Source: Pseudofrankia sp. DC12 (lineage in GTDB: Bacteria > Actinomycetota > Actinomycetes > Frankiales > Frankiaceae). From it: DNA of 64,000 nucleotides. Within the stretch, counting starts at the first letter, position 1. The number at the start of each line of letters is the position of its first letter. A program made the position numbers and the translations under genes. The notes below the pieces were generated by a model. That model was not told the DNA's origin, did not search any database, and saw only the letters and a program-made list of their open reading frames with translations. Location: NCBI RefSeq assembly GCF_000966285.1, contig NZ_KQ031391.1, forward strand, positions 5,456,430-5,520,429, read 5' to 3'. This document shows, piece after piece, positions 50,994 through 60,971 of the stretch.

Positions 50994-51569
50994 GTGACCG
51001 TCGACGTGACGAAGGGTCGCAGCGTCGCGCTCAGTAAGGATGGCGGCCTTACCAGGGTGACTGTCGGCCTCGGCTGGGACCCGGCGCCCCGGGGCGCCGA
51101 GGAGGACTTCGACCTCGACGCGAGCGTACTCGCGCTGGGCGCGGACGATCTGATCATCTCACCGTCGTACTTCGTCTTCTTCAACAACCTGGCCAGCCCC
51201 CGCAACGAGATCGTCCATCTGGGCGACAGCCTGACCGGCGAGGGCAGCGGCGACGACGAGCAGATCGAGGTGCACCTCGACGGCCTGTCGACGTCGGTCG
51301 TCCGGATCGTCTTCGCGGTGACGATCCACAACGCCGACTACCGGCACCAGAGCTTCGGCGACGTGCGCAACGCCTTCATCCGGGTCGCCGACAGCGGCCA
51401 CGGGCTTGAGCTGGCCCGTTACAACCTCTCGACCGACGCGGCCACCGAGACCTCCATGCTGTTCGGCGAGCTCTACCGGGCCGACGGTGGCTGGCGGTTC
51501 CGGGCGCTCGGCCAGGGCAGGACCGACGGTCTGGCCGGCATCGCCCGGCAGTTCGGCTTCGCCGTCTGA
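50994..51569 (+). CDS. TerD-family protein
   Basis: 191-residue TerD-domain protein, a calcium-binding beta-sandwich of the tellurite/stress (ter) systems. VTKGRSVALSKDGGLTRVTV, EEDFDLDASVLAL, YFVFFNNLASPRNEIVHLGD and DDEQIEVHLDGL are typical; the Asp-rich loops hold the calcium ligands. The GTG start has AGGAGG seven bases upstream. A second TerD protein fused to a vWA domain lies nearby on the other strand. Confidence 0.93.
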   Translation: MTVDVTKGRSVALSKDGGLTRVTVGLGWDPAPRGAEEDFDLDASVLALGADDLIISPSYFVFFNNLASPRNEIVHLGDSLTGEGSGDDEQIEVHLDGLSTSVVRIVFAVTIHNADYRHQSFGDVRNAFIRVADSGHGLELARYNLSTDAATETSMLFGELYRADGGWRFRALGQGRTDGLAGIARQFGFAV

Positions 51570-51713
51570 GCGACGCGCAGGCGTGTTCCGGGCCGGACGG
51601 CGCCCGATGGTTCGTCTGCCTGTCCCGTACGCGTCTTCGTGGGACGGTTTGGGGGCAATGACGGGTGGTACACACCGGATGATCTCCTGTTCCCCTAGCT
51701 GGGAGGCATTCCA

Positions 51714-51992
51714 GTGCTACTCGTCATCATCTCCTGGATCGTGCTCGGCCTGATCGCCGGCGCCGTCGCCCGCCTGCTGGTTCCGGGCCCGGACCCGATG
51801 AGCATCCCGATGACGGCGCTGCTCGGCATCGGCGGCTCGTTCGTCGGCGGTTTCCTCGGTTACGTCCTGTTCCACAAGGACCTGGGCGAGGGCGCGCTGC
51901 AGCCGTCCGGCATCCTCGGGTCGATCATCGGTGCGATCGTGCTGCTGCTGGTCTACCGTGCCGTCGGCGGCCGCCGTCGCGTGCGGCGCTGA
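51714..51992 (+). CDS. GlsB/YeaQ/YmgE-type small membrane protein
   Basis: 92 residues, the transglycosylase-associated/YeaQ family. Three hydrophobic helices: about 2-24 (LLVIISWIVLGLIAGAVARL), 32-54 and 67-83 (ILGSIIGAIVLLLVYRAVGG), with a basic C-terminus. The GTG is preceded by GGGAGG. These proteins appear in stress responses, but the biochemical role is not known. Confidence 0.9.
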   Translation: MLLVIISWIVLGLIAGAVARLLVPGPDPMSIPMTALLGIGGSFVGGFLGYVLFHKDLGEGALQPSGILGSIIGAIVLLLVYRAVGGRRRVRR

Positions 51993-52017
51993 TGGTGCGC
52001 CGCCCCCGGCGCGCCGA

Positions 52018-52062
52018 GGACGCGGGCGCGGCCTCACCCTGGTGAGACCGGCGCCCGCGTCC
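52018..52062 (+). terminator. Hairpin terminator
   Basis: 12-bp stem GGACGCGGGCGC / GCGCCCGCGTCC (52018-52029 with 52051-52062), with an inner CTCACC/GGTGAG stem. It lies between the converging YeaQ-like and TerF-like genes. Confidence 0.75.
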
Positions 52063-52130
52063 CTCATGAACCGCCCCCGCGGCCGGGGGAGTCGCGAGCC
52101 CAGGCCGGCCCACGACCGGCGGAAGGCGGG

Positions 52131-53624
52131 TCAGACCGGGATGCCGGCGGCGCGCGCCGCACGCAGCCAGGCCGGGAACTCCGACAGCAGCCGCTGGTAG
52201 AGCACCGCGTCGTCGATCTCGTCGAGGTCGTCCACGGCGAAGAAGCCGGCGTTGTCGACCACCCGCCCGGACAGCGTGTCGAGCTTCTCCAGAATCCCGT
52301 ACTGCGCCTTGCCGACACCGACGAACTGCCAGAAGATCGGCAGCTTCGACGCCTGCCGCAGCAGGTCCGCGATCATCCGGTCTCGATACAGGCCGCCGTC
52401 GGTGAGCACCAGCACCAGGGCTGGCGGCGGGGCGGGCATCCGGCCGAAATGGTCGATGATGGCCGCGATGACCTTCTGCTCCTCGTTCTGGCCGCCGATG
52501 CCCTCCCAGTTCGGGATCGGCCAGCCGGCGCGCCGGGCGGCCTCCTCACGAGCGAGCGTCGCCTCCGCGCCGCCCTGGCCGGTGGTCGCCTTCCGCTGCC
52601 GCACGTACAGCGGAATCCAGTCGGCCAGGTAGTCGACCCGCAGCGGCGGCAGCGCCAGGGCCTCGGTCGCGTACGACCAGACGTCCAGGGTGCCGTCGTC
52701 GTCCATGGTCGCGGCGACGGCCGCGATCCGCTCGACGACCCGGCCCACCGTGCCCCGTTTGTACAGCGGGCGCATCGACCCGGACGCGTCGAGGGCGAGC
52801 GCGACCCGCGCCTGCTTGCCGCTCAGGCCCTGCTTGGTCAGCACCACCTTCACGGCCTGCTTGCGCAGGTCCAGGCGCTTCCGCATGTCGATCTTCGGGT
52901 CGCCGGTGGGCGGGAGGTCGGAGGCCTTGGCCAGGGCGGGTACGGCGGCGGGCGCCGGGGGCGCCGGGGCCTGACGCGTCTGGGCGGGTGCCTCGGCGGG
53001 CCCGCGGCCCGTGAATCCAGGCGCCGGACCGACCACGGGACGGGGCGCGGGAGCCGTCGCCACGGCGGGTGGCGTGACATCCTCGTCGCCGCCGACATCC
53101 ACGCCGTAGTCGGTGGCGAGGCCGGCGAGGCCCGAGGCGTAGCCCTGGCCGACGGCCCGCACCTTCCAGGCGTCGCCGCGCCGGTAGAGCTCGACGACGA
53201 CCAGCGCCTTCTCCGGCCCCAGCGGCGGCGGGGCGAAGCTGGCGAGTTCCTGGCCGGTGGACAGGTCCTTCACCGTGGCCCGCACGTCGAGGCCGCCGAA
53301 GGTCAGCTGCGGGGTGACCACGTCGATCGTCGCCGTCACGACGATCGCCTGGACATCCGCGGGCTGGCGGGCCGGGTCGATCGTGACGACCTCGGCCTGG
53401 CCGTCGGGTGCGCGCCCGATGTGGCGGACCGTGCCGTCCGGGCTGCTCGGCGCGTTGAAGAAGACCAGGTCCGCGTCCTCGCGGACCTTGCCGTTCGACC
53501 CAAGCCGCAGCGCGCAGACGTCGAGTGACGTCTGTGATCCGGCGGCGCCGGCCGTCCGCCAGCCCACGGTGATCTCGACAGGTCGATCCCCAAGCGCGGT
53601 GTTCGCGCCTTTTGTCAGCTCCAC
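52131..53624 (-). CDS. TerD domain fused to a von Willebrand A domain (TerF-like)
   Basis: 497 residues. Residues about 1-180 form a TerD domain (LTKGANTALGD, DADLVFFNAPSSPDGTVRHI, VVVELYRRGDAWKVRAVGQGY). A Pro/Ala linker (about 185-245) leads to a vWA domain with the MIDAS start ALALDASGSMRPLY (about residue 277) and LVLTDGGLYRD. This is the TerF architecture of the ter stress system. A CATACT hexamer lies about eight bases before the GTG with no ribosome site, so it may be leaderless. Confidence 0.9.
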   Translation of the reverse strand: MELTKGANTALGDRPVEITVGWRTAGAAGSQTSLDVCALRLGSNGKVREDADLVFFNAPSSPDGTVRHIGRAPDGQAEVVTIDPARQPADVQAIVVTATIDVVTPQLTFGGLDVRATVKDLSTGQELASFAPPPLGPEKALVVVELYRRGDAWKVRAVGQGYASGLAGLATDYGVDVGGDEDVTPPAVATAPAPRPVVGPAPGFTGRGPAEAPAQTRQAPAPPAPAAVPALAKASDLPPTGDPKIDMRKRLDLRKQAVKVVLTKQGLSGKQARVALALDASGSMRPLYKRGTVGRVVERIAAVAATMDDDGTLDVWSYATEALALPPLRVDYLADWIPLYVRQRKATTGQGGAEATLAREEAARRAGWPIPNWEGIGGQNEEQKVIAAIIDHFGRMPAPPPALVLVLTDGGLYRDRMIADLLRQASKLPIFWQFVGVGKAQYGILEKLDTLSGRVVDNAGFFAVDDLDEIDDAVLYQRLLSEFPAWLRAARAAGIPV

Positions 53625-53771
53625 GCGCCGTAGTATGGCGCGCCTTCGCCGCCGGCCGCGTAACTGGCGCCGTACGCGCGGCCAGGCGTTTCGCCACGGC
53701 CCGCGGCAGGCCGGACGGGAGCCGACCCGGCCAGGACCAACGTCAACGGCGGTGCGGCCGCCGCCGATCTC

Positions 53772-54692
53772 TCAGGCGTCCGCCAGCGTCTCGGCCCACT
53801 CGGCGGCGATGGCGCCGAAGACGGACGGGTCGCCGTCGTGGTTCCAGTACGCCGTCGCGACCTGGACGGCGGTCGCACCCGCCCGCAGGAAGTCGGCGAC
53901 GTCGCGGCCGGTCGTCACCCCGCCGGCGCCGACGATCTCCACCGGCGCGGGCAGCAGCCGGCGCAGCTGGCGGACCTGGCCGAGCGCGACCGGGCGCAGC
54001 GCCGGCCCGGCGAGGCCGGCCAGCTCGACCCCGATCACCGGCCGGCCGGCGTCGTCGAACGCGAGCCCGTTCGGGAAGGTGTTGGTCGCGCAGACGTAGC
54101 CCGGGCCACCGCCGGCCGCGACCGCTGTGGCGAGCACCCCGGCGAGCCCGGCGAGTGCCTCCGGGTCCGAGAACGGCGAGATCTTCACGCCGTACGGGAC
54201 GCGCGTCGGGGCGTCGCGCAAAACCGCGTCGACCGCCGCGAGAATCGCCGCGGTCTGGCCCTCGTCGAAGCAGGCGATCCGTTTCTGGGTGCCACCGTCC
54301 CAGACGTTCGGGCAGGCGAGGTTGAGCTCGAGCAGGTCCACGCCCGTCGGGGCCGTGGCGGCCGCGGCGCGCGCGTAGTCGTCCACGCCGAAGCCGGCCA
54401 CGCTCAGGATGAGCGGCTTGCCCGCGTCGTGGGCCGACCGGGCCATCGCAGGGAGCTGCTCGACGTAGTACTCGAGCCCGCGGTTGGGCAGGCCGAGGGC
54501 GTTCAGCGAGAAGCCGTCGCCGGCGTGGTAGGTCGCGCCGGAGTTGCCGGTGCGCGCGGCGACGGTGATCGAGCCGACGACGATCGCCGCCGCCGCCGAC
54601 CGGGCGAGGTCACGGACGTCGTCGAGTGACTTGCAGGTCCCGGCCGCGTTCATCACGGGGTGCTCGAGCTCGGTCCCGCACAGCAGCGGCAT
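53772..54692 (-). CDS. Dihydroorotate-dehydrogenase-like FMN protein
   Basis: 306-residue TIM-barrel flavoprotein. MNAAGTCKSLDDV, SLNALGLPNRGLEYY, LELNLACPNVW, YGVKISPFSD and EIVGAGGVTTGRDVADFLRAGA match the class-1 PyrD fold; LNLACPN holds conserved pyrimidine-contact residues. ATG 54692 has AAGGGG five bases upstream. No pyr genes are near, so it may be a stand-alone PyrD or a related oxidoreductase. Confidence 0.85.
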   Translation of the reverse strand: MPLLCGTELEHPVMNAAGTCKSLDDVRDLARSAAAAIVVGSITVAARTGNSGATYHAGDGFSLNALGLPNRGLEYYVEQLPAMARSAHDAGKPLILSVAGFGVDDYARAAAATAPTGVDLLELNLACPNVWDGGTQKRIACFDEGQTAAILAAVDAVLRDAPTRVPYGVKISPFSDPEALAGLAGVLATAVAAGGGPGYVCATNTFPNGLAFDDAGRPVIGVELAGLAGPALRPVALGQVRQLRRLLPAPVEIVGAGGVTTGRDVADFLRAGATAVQVATAYWNHDGDPSVFGAIAAEWAETLADA

Positions 54693-54908
54693 GCCGTCCC
54701 CTTCCCGCCGGGCCCGCGCGGCCGGCGTCGCCAACCCCATCTTGCCTGGCGGGGCAGGCCGGGATGTCAGGCAGGCCGACACCCCGGGCCTGACAGTTGA
54801 GGCGGCGCGGAAGACGCCGCGGGCCGGCGGCGTGGCTGGGCGTCCAGGCCGCCGGCCCGCGCGGCCGGACGAAAAGGAGGTACGACGAAACGGGTGACGG
54901 AGCGTGGG

Positions 54909-55703
54909 TCAGCCGAGCAGGCCGGTCAGCGGGACTGAGCCGGTCTGGGACTGGCCGAGCGCGAAGCACTTCTTGACGTCGTGCGTGTACCCGGTGATGA
55001 AGGCGGCCGCACGCTGGTCCGGCGTGCCGTGGGCGTCCGGGTCGGACGGCGACTCCTTGTGGAACCAGCTGTCGCCCAGGCTGAAGAAGAGCACCGAGCC
55101 CTTGGCCACGTCGACGCCGGGCAGCCGCTTGGCGTCGTGGGTGAACTTCGCCTCCGTGCCGGCGAGGCAGTCGGCCTGGTTCTCCTCCGAGCGGGACACG
55201 ACCCCGACCCGGTTGGTCAGCCGGGTCACCCGGTGGCCGAGCTCGTGCATGAGCACGAACATCGGGTAGGACGGGCCGCCCTGCTTGTAGAGGCGCGCCA
55301 TGAAGTCCTGGCTGTACGCGACGGTGTCGTCGAGCCGGCAGTAGAACGCGTTGCCCTTGAAGTCGTCGGCGTTCTTGTCCTGCGCACCGCACTGGTCGGC
55401 GGGGATCTCGCCGTCGCGGTAGACGATGAACCGCGGGGTGGTCCAGACACTGCCCAGCTGCTGTGACCAGAACGTGTTCACCCCGCCGGGGCAGCCGACC
55501 GCCCCGGTGATGACCTTGAGCGCGTCAGCCTCGGTCGTGGCGGGGCCACCGCAGGAGGGGTCGGCCGTCGTGCCGCCGGTGGAGGCTGGCGACGTCGTCG
55601 AGGCGACGGTGGTGGAGTCGACCGGGTTGCAGCCGGTAAGCATTCCCACGGACAACGCCACCGAAACAGAGATAGCGGCCAATGCCGCCCATTTCGTTCG
55701 CAC
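54909..55703 (-). CDS. Putative zinc metallopeptidase lipoprotein (YpfJ-like)
   Basis: 264 residues. The signal ends in lipobox GMLTGC (Cys 25), then a Ser/Thr-rich linker. The peptidase part has the zinc motif HELGH (in VLMHELGHRVTRL, about residue 155) and NQADCLAG with a likely third ligand region; RDAFI-like parts are replaced by QRAAAFITGYTHDV. It fits the putative neutral zinc metallopeptidase family PF04228. GTG 55703 is chosen because the signal peptide begins there; the open frame continues to 56165 without lipoprotein features. Confidence 0.82.
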   Translation of the reverse strand: MRTKWAALAAISVSVALSVGMLTGCNPVDSTTVASTTSPASTGGTTADPSCGGPATTEADALKVITGAVGCPGGVNTFWSQQLGSVWTTPRFIVYRDGEIPADQCGAQDKNADDFKGNAFYCRLDDTVAYSQDFMARLYKQGGPSYPMFVLMHELGHRVTRLTNRVGVVSRSEENQADCLAGTEAKFTHDAKRLPGVDVAKGSVLFFSLGDSWFHKESPSDPDAHGTPDQRAAAFITGYTHDVKKCFALGQSQTGSVPLTGLLG

Positions 55704-55958
55704 GCCGCGACCGTACTCGTTCCTGCCCCGGGCCGAACCGGCCCCGTCGGCACGGCGACAGTCTGCCGTCGTACCGGTGTCGTGCCCTGACCGGGCGCTA
55801 TCTGGTCTGCGGCGGAGCGGCGCGGGCCCCGGTGAGGGGACGACGCGAGGCAAGAACCGGGGGATGCCAGACTCATGCGGGATCGGGGGTGTAGGACGGT
55901 CGATTGTGGGTAATTTTCGGCCTGAACCCAACACGGGGTTTTTCTCACAGGAGAACCG

Positions 55959-56162
55959 GTGGCCGAAACGCGTACCTACCAGAGGACGACCGTCGCTGCG
56001 CTTATCTACTTCGTCGTCGGCGTGATCATCACGGTGAACCAGGGCTACTGGCACCCGGACCGCTGGGACGGTCACTTCCTGGCGAGCCTGCTGACCGCGA
56101 TTGTCGCGAGCCTCCTCTGGCCGCTCGCGCTCTTCTACACGTTCATCCTGACCAGCACCTGA
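55959..56162 (+). CDS. Small two-helix membrane protein
   Basis: 67 residues, GTG start with AGGAG five bases upstream. Two helices: about 11-26 (VAALIYFVVGVIITVN) and about 41-64 (LASLLTAIVASLLWPLALFY), joined by a short aromatic loop QGYWHPDRWDGHF. No known function. Divergent from the zinc peptidase lipoprotein. Confidence 0.75.
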   Translation: MAETRTYQRTTVAALIYFVVGVIITVNQGYWHPDRWDGHFLASLLTAIVASLLWPLALFYTFILTST

Positions 56163-56279
56163 CACTCACCGCTCTCGCTGGGCGGTCCGTCCGAAATCCC
56201 ACTCGTCCACCTGGCCAGGATGACGCGGATATTTAGGGACGGACCGGCCCCGGTCTCCTGGATCCGTTCGTTCGACCGG

Positions 56280-57188
56280 TCAGCTGATGGTGACCGGTGT
56301 GCCTACCGGTAGCAGGTCCGCCAGCGCGGTGATGTCGGCGTTACGCAGCCGAATACATCCCATGCTGACATCCGTGCCGACCCGGTCGGGCTGGTTCGTG
56401 CCGTGCAGGCCGATGATGCCATTGCCGCCGTGGAAGTCCGTGATGACGTCAGAAAAGCCGGACAGCCCGAACGCATAAGGCCCGTAAGCGCCGGCCGGGT
56501 CCGCCGGTTTCAGCAACTCGGCCAGGTAGAAATGCCCGAGCGGAGTCGGCGTCGTACCGGTGCCGATGCCGACCGGATAGACGCCCGCACGCTTGCCGTC
56601 CTTGAAGACGGTGAGCTCGTGGCGTGCCTTGTCGACGGTGAGCGCGAACGGGGTCGCCGTCAGGCGGACATCCTTGGTCCGAATCCAGCCGGCCGTCCCG
56701 TTCGGGCGCACCGGCAGCGATACCTGTAGCCAGTCCGGCTGGTAGCGAGTGACCAGCAGTACCAGCGGGGCGCCCTCGGCGTTCGGGTTGGCAAGCGTGC
56801 TCGTCGGCTGGTCGGCGGCACGGCCGATCGGCGCGATGGCCGGCGGCTGCGGGGCCGTCCCGGCGGCGTCCGGCGCCGGCGCCGACTGGCCGAAGACCGG
56901 CACGGTGCCGAGCGCCGGCCACGCGACCAGACTCCACCCCGCCGGAAGGTGGGCCGGATCGAGGCCGGCCGGACGCGGCTTCGCCACGGGTCGGGTCGTG
57001 CTGGCCGAGACGCTCGGCTTCGTCCCGGCCGGCGGTGGATGGCCGCCGCCGCAGCCAGCCAGGGCGACGGCAATGGCCAGGCTGGCCGCGGCCGTCCCCG
57101 GGAAGGCCCTGGTTGACCCTCGGGCGGCCGCGCCGGTCGCCTTCGCCTCGTCCAGTCGGCTCGCCGTCGTTCGGTCGCGCCCGCGCAC
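56280..57188 (-). CDS. L,D-transpeptidase lipoprotein (YkuD domain)
   Basis: 302 residues. The lipobox is VALAGC (about residue 52); a Pro-rich linker with an SH3-like part follows (RYQPDWLQVSLPVRPNGTAGW). The YkuD catalytic domain (about 200-302) has GLHGTNQPDRVG and the Cys in VSMGCIRLRNAD (about 279). It makes 3-3 cross-links in peptidoglycan. GTG 57188 is chosen for a G-rich site seven bases upstream; the open frame goes on to 57302. Confidence 0.85.
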   Translation of the reverse strand: MRGRDRTTASRLDEAKATGAAARGSTRAFPGTAAASLAIAVALAGCGGGHPPPAGTKPSVSASTTRPVAKPRPAGLDPAHLPAGWSLVAWPALGTVPVFGQSAPAPDAAGTAPQPPAIAPIGRAADQPTSTLANPNAEGAPLVLLVTRYQPDWLQVSLPVRPNGTAGWIRTKDVRLTATPFALTVDKARHELTVFKDGKRAGVYPVGIGTGTTPTPLGHFYLAELLKPADPAGAYGPYAFGLSGFSDVITDFHGGNGIIGLHGTNQPDRVGTDVSMGCIRLRNADITALADLLPVGTPVTIS

Positions 57189-57388
57189 CTGTCCGCCCCC
57201 CGCCCGCCCCTCGCCGTCCGCCGCAGCCGGAAGGTTACTGGCTGTAGCAGCCGACGAGTGGCGGCGGTGGGGTTCGAGCGGGAACCGAGCGGACACGGCC
57301 ACCCGTCCGCCTCGCGCGGGTATGGATGCTCCGGCCGCCGTGGCGGACCGGCCGCGGCGGAGTCAGCCCAGGCCGGTCCGTCGCGGGC

Positions 57389-60022
57389 CTACTTCCCGGT
57401 GCGGGGCACGCCGTTCTCGTCGACCAGACCGGCGCGCCGCAGCGCGTCGGCGATCGCACCGTTCGGCGGGGCGGACCGCCCGCCGCGCTGCCCGCCGGAC
57501 CGGCCGCCGGCGCCACGCGGGCCGCCACCCCGCCCGTCGCGAGCATCGCCGCGGCCGCCGCCATCCCGGCGCGGGCCGCGGCCGTCGCCGCCCCGAGCCT
57601 CCCGGCCACTATCGCGGGCGCCGGCCTGACCGCCGCTGCTCGCCTGGCCGCCACCCGGCCGGCCGCCGCCGGCCTGGCTGGCGCCGCTCGGGCCGCCACC
57701 CGGCTGGCCGCCGCTGCGCGGGCCCGACCGTGGCGCGCGCCCCTCGCGGCCGCCACCGCCGCCACCGCCGCCACCACCGGCGCCGGCGGCATCGTCGTCG
57801 AGGCGCAGCGTCAGGGAGATGCGCTTGCGGGGGACATCGACGTCGAGGACCTTGACCTTGACGATGTCGCCCGGCTTCGCGACCTCGCGAGGGTCGCGCA
57901 CGAAGGTCTTGGACATCGCCGACACGTGCACCAGGCCGTCCTGGTGGACGCCGACGTCCACGAAGGCGCCGAACGCGGCGACGTTGGTGACGACGCCCTC
58001 CAGCACCATGCCGGCGACCAGGTCGACGATCTCGTTCACCCCGTCGGCGAAGGTGGCCGTCTTGAAGGCCGGCCGTGGGTCGCGCCCGGGCTTCTCCAGC
58101 TCGGCGAGGATGTCGGTCACCGTCGGCAGGCCGAAGGTGCCATCGACGAAGTCGGTCGCCTTCACCGCCCGCAGCGCGCTGGAGTTGCCGATCAGCCCGC
58201 GGATGTCGCTGCTCGTCGCGGTCAATATGCGGCGCACCACCGGATACGACTCGGGGTGCACCGACGAGGCGTCGAGCGGGTCGTCGCCGCCGGGGATGCG
58301 CAGGAAGCCGGCGCACTGCTCGAACGCCTTCGGGCCGAGCCGGGGGACCTCGCGCAGCGCGGTCCTGGTCCGGAACGGTCCCATCGCGTCCCGGTGCGCG
58401 ACGATGTTCTCGGCGAGAGTCGCCCCGATCCCGGACACCCGGGTCAGCAGCGGTGCCGACGCGGTGTTCACGTCGACGCCGACGGCGTTCACCGCGTCCT
58501 CGACGACCGCGTCCAGCGACCGGGAGAGCTTCAGCTCGCTCAGGTCGTGCTGGTACTGGCCGACGCCGATCGACTTCGGGTCGATCTTCACGAGCTCGGC
58601 GAGCGGGTCCTGCAGGCGCCGCGCGATCGAGACCGCGCCGCGCAGCGAGACGTCCATGCCGGGCAGTTCTTTGGACGCGAAGGCGCTGGCCGAGTAGACC
58701 GATGCCCCCGCCTCGGAGACGACGATCTTGGTGAGCTTCAGCTCGGCCGCCCCGCGGACCAGTTCCTCGGCGAGCTTGTCGGTCTCCCGGGACGCGGTGC
58801 CGTTGCCGATCGCGATCAGCTCGACCTGGTGCGCCGCGCACAGCTTGTGCAGCTTCACCAGGGCCTCGTCCCAGCGGCGCGCCGGCACGTGCGGGTAGAT
58901 CGTGTCGGTCGCCACGACCTTCCCGGTGGCGTCGACGACGGCGACCTTGACGCCGGTCCGGTAGCCCGGGTCGAGCCCCATCGTGGCGCGGCTGCCGGCG
59001 GGCGCGGCCAGCAGCAGGTCGCGCAGGTTCGTGGCGAAGACCCGGACGGCCTCGTCCTCGGCGGCCTGGAACAGGCGCAGCCGCAGGTCGATGCCGAGGT
59101 GGACCAGGATGCGGGTCCGCCAGGCCCAGCGGACCGTGTCGCCCAGCCACCGGTCGGCCGGTCGGCCAGAGTTGGTGACGTTGAACCGGGCGGCGATCGC
59201 CGTCTCGTAGCCCGACGGCACCACCGGGGCGGTCGGGTCCGCGTCCTCGGGCTCCGGGTCGAGATCCAGGTCGAGGACCTCCTCCTTCTCGCCGCGCAGC
59301 AGCGCGAGTACGCGGTGCGACGGCAGCGAGGTGAACGGCTCGTCGAAGGCGAAGTAGTCGGCGAACTTGGCGCCGGCCTCCTCCCTGCCCTCTCGAACCT
59401 TGGAGACCAGCCGGCCGCGGCCCCACATCCGCTCGCGCAGCTCGCCGATCAGGTCGGCGTCCTCGGCGAAGCGCTCCACGAGGATCGACCGGGCGCCGTC
59501 GAGGGCCGCCGCGGCGTCCGCGACGCCCTTCTCGGCGTCGACGTAGCCGGCCGCCATGGCCGTCGGGTCCAGCGTCGGGTCAGCCAGCAGCGCGTCGGCC
59601 AGCGGCTCCAGGCCCGCCTCCCGGGCGATCTGGGCCTTCGTGCGCCGCTTCGGCTTGTAGGGGAGGTAGATGTCCTCCAGCCGGGCCTTCGAGTCGGCGG
59701 TGTTGATCTGCGCCTCAAGCGCGTCGTCGAGCTTGCCCTGGGAGCGGATCGACTCCAGGATGGCGGCCCGGCGCTCCTCCAGCTCCCGCAGGTAGCGCAG
59801 CCGCTCCTCCAGCGTGCGCAGCTGCGTGTCGTCGAGGGTGCCGGTCACCTCCTTGCGGTAGCGCGCGATGAACGGGACGGTCGAGCCGCCGTCGAGCAGG
59901 CCGACGGCCGCCACGACCTGTGTCTCGCGCACCCCGAGCTCGTCGGCGATCCGGCCCTCAATGGACCTCCCGGCAGCCGCTGTTGGCAGTGCGGCAACCT
60001 GGACGGTGGACGTCGTCGTCAC
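57389..60022 (-). CDS. tex: Tex-family RNA-binding protein with RG-rich tail
   Basis: 877 residues. Order: Tex N-terminal helices ([20 protein letters not shown]), YqgF-like RNase-H fold (about 330-460, [18 protein letters not shown]), helix-hairpin-helix repeats (about 480-570, [17 protein letters not shown]) and an S1 domain (about 655-730, [20 protein letters not shown]). A Gly/Arg-rich disordered tail of about 130 residues follows, longer than in most relatives, and ends in a short conserved-looking helix [19 protein letters not shown] 60022 has GGAGGAG upstream. Tex proteins bind RNA and influence transcription or ribosome-linked processes. Confidence 0.93.
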   Translation of the reverse strand: MTTTSTVQVAALPTAAAGRSIEGRIADELGVRETQVVAAVGLLDGGSTVPFIARYRKEVTGTLDDTQLRTLEERLRYLRELEERRAAILESIRSQGKLDDALEAQINTADSKARLEDIYLPYKPKRRTKAQIAREAGLEPLADALLADPTLDPTAMAAGYVDAEKGVADAAAALDGARSILVERFAEDADLIGELRERMWGRGRLVSKVREGREEAGAKFADYFAFDEPFTSLPSHRVLALLRGEKEEVLDLDLDPEPEDADPTAPVVPSGYETAIAARFNVTNSGRPADRWLGDTVRWAWRTRILVHLGIDLRLRLFQAAEDEAVRVFATNLRDLLLAAPAGSRATMGLDPGYRTGVKVAVVDATGKVVATDTIYPHVPARRWDEALVKLHKLCAAHQVELIAIGNGTASRETDKLAEELVRGAAELKLTKIVVSEAGASVYSASAFASKELPGMDVSLRGAVSIARRLQDPLAELVKIDPKSIGVGQYQHDLSELKLSRSLDAVVEDAVNAVGVDVNTASAPLLTRVSGIGATLAENIVAHRDAMGPFRTRTALREVPRLGPKAFEQCAGFLRIPGGDDPLDASSVHPESYPVVRRILTATSSDIRGLIGNSSALRAVKATDFVDGTFGLPTVTDILAELEKPGRDPRPAFKTATFADGVNEIVDLVAGMVLEGVVTNVAAFGAFVDVGVHQDGLVHVSAMSKTFVRDPREVAKPGDIVKVKVLDVDVPRKRISLTLRLDDDAAGAGGGGGGGGGGREGRAPRSGPRSGGQPGGGPSGASQAGGGRPGGGQASSGGQAGARDSGREARGGDGRGPRRDGGGRGDARDGRGGGPRGAGGRSGGQRGGRSAPPNGAIADALRRAGLVDENGVPRTGK

Positions 60023-60412
60023 AGCTTGATCTCCTCCGGTCCCTCCCGATTATGGCGATCGGCCAGAGACGGCGCTTCGCGCCTCTGGCCGATCCGCCTG
60101 GTTCGGGCGCTGAGCGCCCTCCCTTGGGTGGTTCTGGGGTGGGGAGAAGTACGGAGGCTGGCGCTGGTCCAGGGTCGGGATCTGGGGCGCGTCGCGCTGG
60201 GGACGGAGCCTGGGTCGCGTTGCGGCTGGGAGCGGGAGCTACGCCCGCCGGGCCTGCGGAGGGAGCTGTCCGGGCCTCCGCCGGATGGCGTCGGCGCTTA
60301 CCCGGGGCCGGGCTCCGGGGTGTGTTGTGGCCAAGGAGATGAGAATCATGGTTGGATGCCGTCGTGCGTTGTTCTCGTGGAGATCGGACGTCCGGGGCCG
60401 GTGGCCTGGGCG
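60023..60412. other. Intergenic region upstream of tex
   Basis: 390 bases. No gene seen; it holds the repeat element at 60056-60122. The remainder carries only short runs of ordinary GC-rich sequence. Confidence 0.45.
60056..60122 (+). repeat. Double-hairpin repeat, copy facing right
   Basis: A long stem of the type GGCCAGAG..GGCGC-TTCG-CGCC-TCTGGCC (60061-60090), flanked by GATC, then GGGCGC-TGA-GCGCCC (60105-60119). The same two hairpins occur in inverted order and orientation at 60972-61040. Confidence 0.75.
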
Positions 60413-60676
60413 TCAGGCCTGGGCGAGGCGGCCGGTGTCGGCGTGGTCGCGGATCAGGGTGGGGTCGATGCCCTTGCCGCGGGCGCAGTGGGCGCAGCAG
60501 AAGAAGTGGCCGTCGGCCTCGACGCCGTGGCCGCTGATCTTCACGCCGCAGTGCTCGCAGACCGGGCTCATCGCATGGATGGCGCATTCGAAGCTGTCGA
60601 AGACGTGCACGGCGCCCTGAGCGTGCACCTCGAAGCTCATCGCGTAGTCGTTTCCGCAGACCTCGCACGTGGCCAC
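60413..60676 (-). CDS. Prokaryotic-metallothionein-like small zinc protein
   Basis: 87 residues with seven cysteines: ATCEVCGNDYAMSFEV, SFECAIHAM, VCEHCGVKISGHGVEADG, FFCCAHCARGKG. The pattern fits small actinobacterial metallothionein-annotated zinc proteins (PF02069-like). It probably stores or carries zinc. The GTG has AAGGAGG seven bases upstream. It stands alone between two repeat elements. Confidence 0.82.
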   Translation of the reverse strand: MATCEVCGNDYAMSFEVHAQGAVHVFDSFECAIHAMSPVCEHCGVKISGHGVEADGHFFCCAHCARGKGIDPTLIRDHADTGRLAQA

Positions 60677-60784
60677 CGCCGCGCCTCCTTCGCCGGCCGG
60701 GTCCCCGCCACCAGGGCGGAGAGCTGTCGGCTACGGACGGTAACAGCCCGCCCGCCGGCCTGCTACCCGGCGGCCGGCGAAGCA

Positions 60785-60934
60785 CCCGACCGAGGACAGG
60801 CGTCCCCGCCCGAACAGCCGATGCGCGACCAGTGAAACGCAACCCAGGACCCGACCTTGGACAGGCGCCTCCGCCCGAACAGCCGATGCGCGACCAGTGA
60901 AACGCAACCCAGGACCCGACCCTGGACAGGCGCC
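60785..60934. repeat. 65-bp tandem repeat, two full copies and a partial third
   Basis: Units start at 60785, 60850 and 60915, each beginning CCCGACC(N)2GGACAGGCG and containing CGAACAGCCGATGCGCGACC and AGTGAAACGCAACCCAGGA. The third copy ends after about 20 bases. The first two differ at only a few bases. Confidence 0.85.
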
Positions 60935-60971
60935 CACCTCCGCACTCCTCCTCACCCCAGAACCACCTAGG

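Noticed and set aside
55462-55477. GAACGTGTTC, a KstR-like core
   Set aside because: It lies inside the zinc-peptidase coding region and lacks both outer T/A positions of the consensus.
54909-56165. Longer reading frame (418 aa) for the zinc-peptidase lipoprotein
   Set aside because: The extra 150 residues lack any fold, and the lipoprotein signal peptide starts at GTG 55703; the extension also overlaps the small membrane gene on the other strand.
57326-60835. 1169-residue plus-strand frame across the tex region
   Set aside because: Antisense of tex with no domain features; it even runs on through the intergenic repeats.
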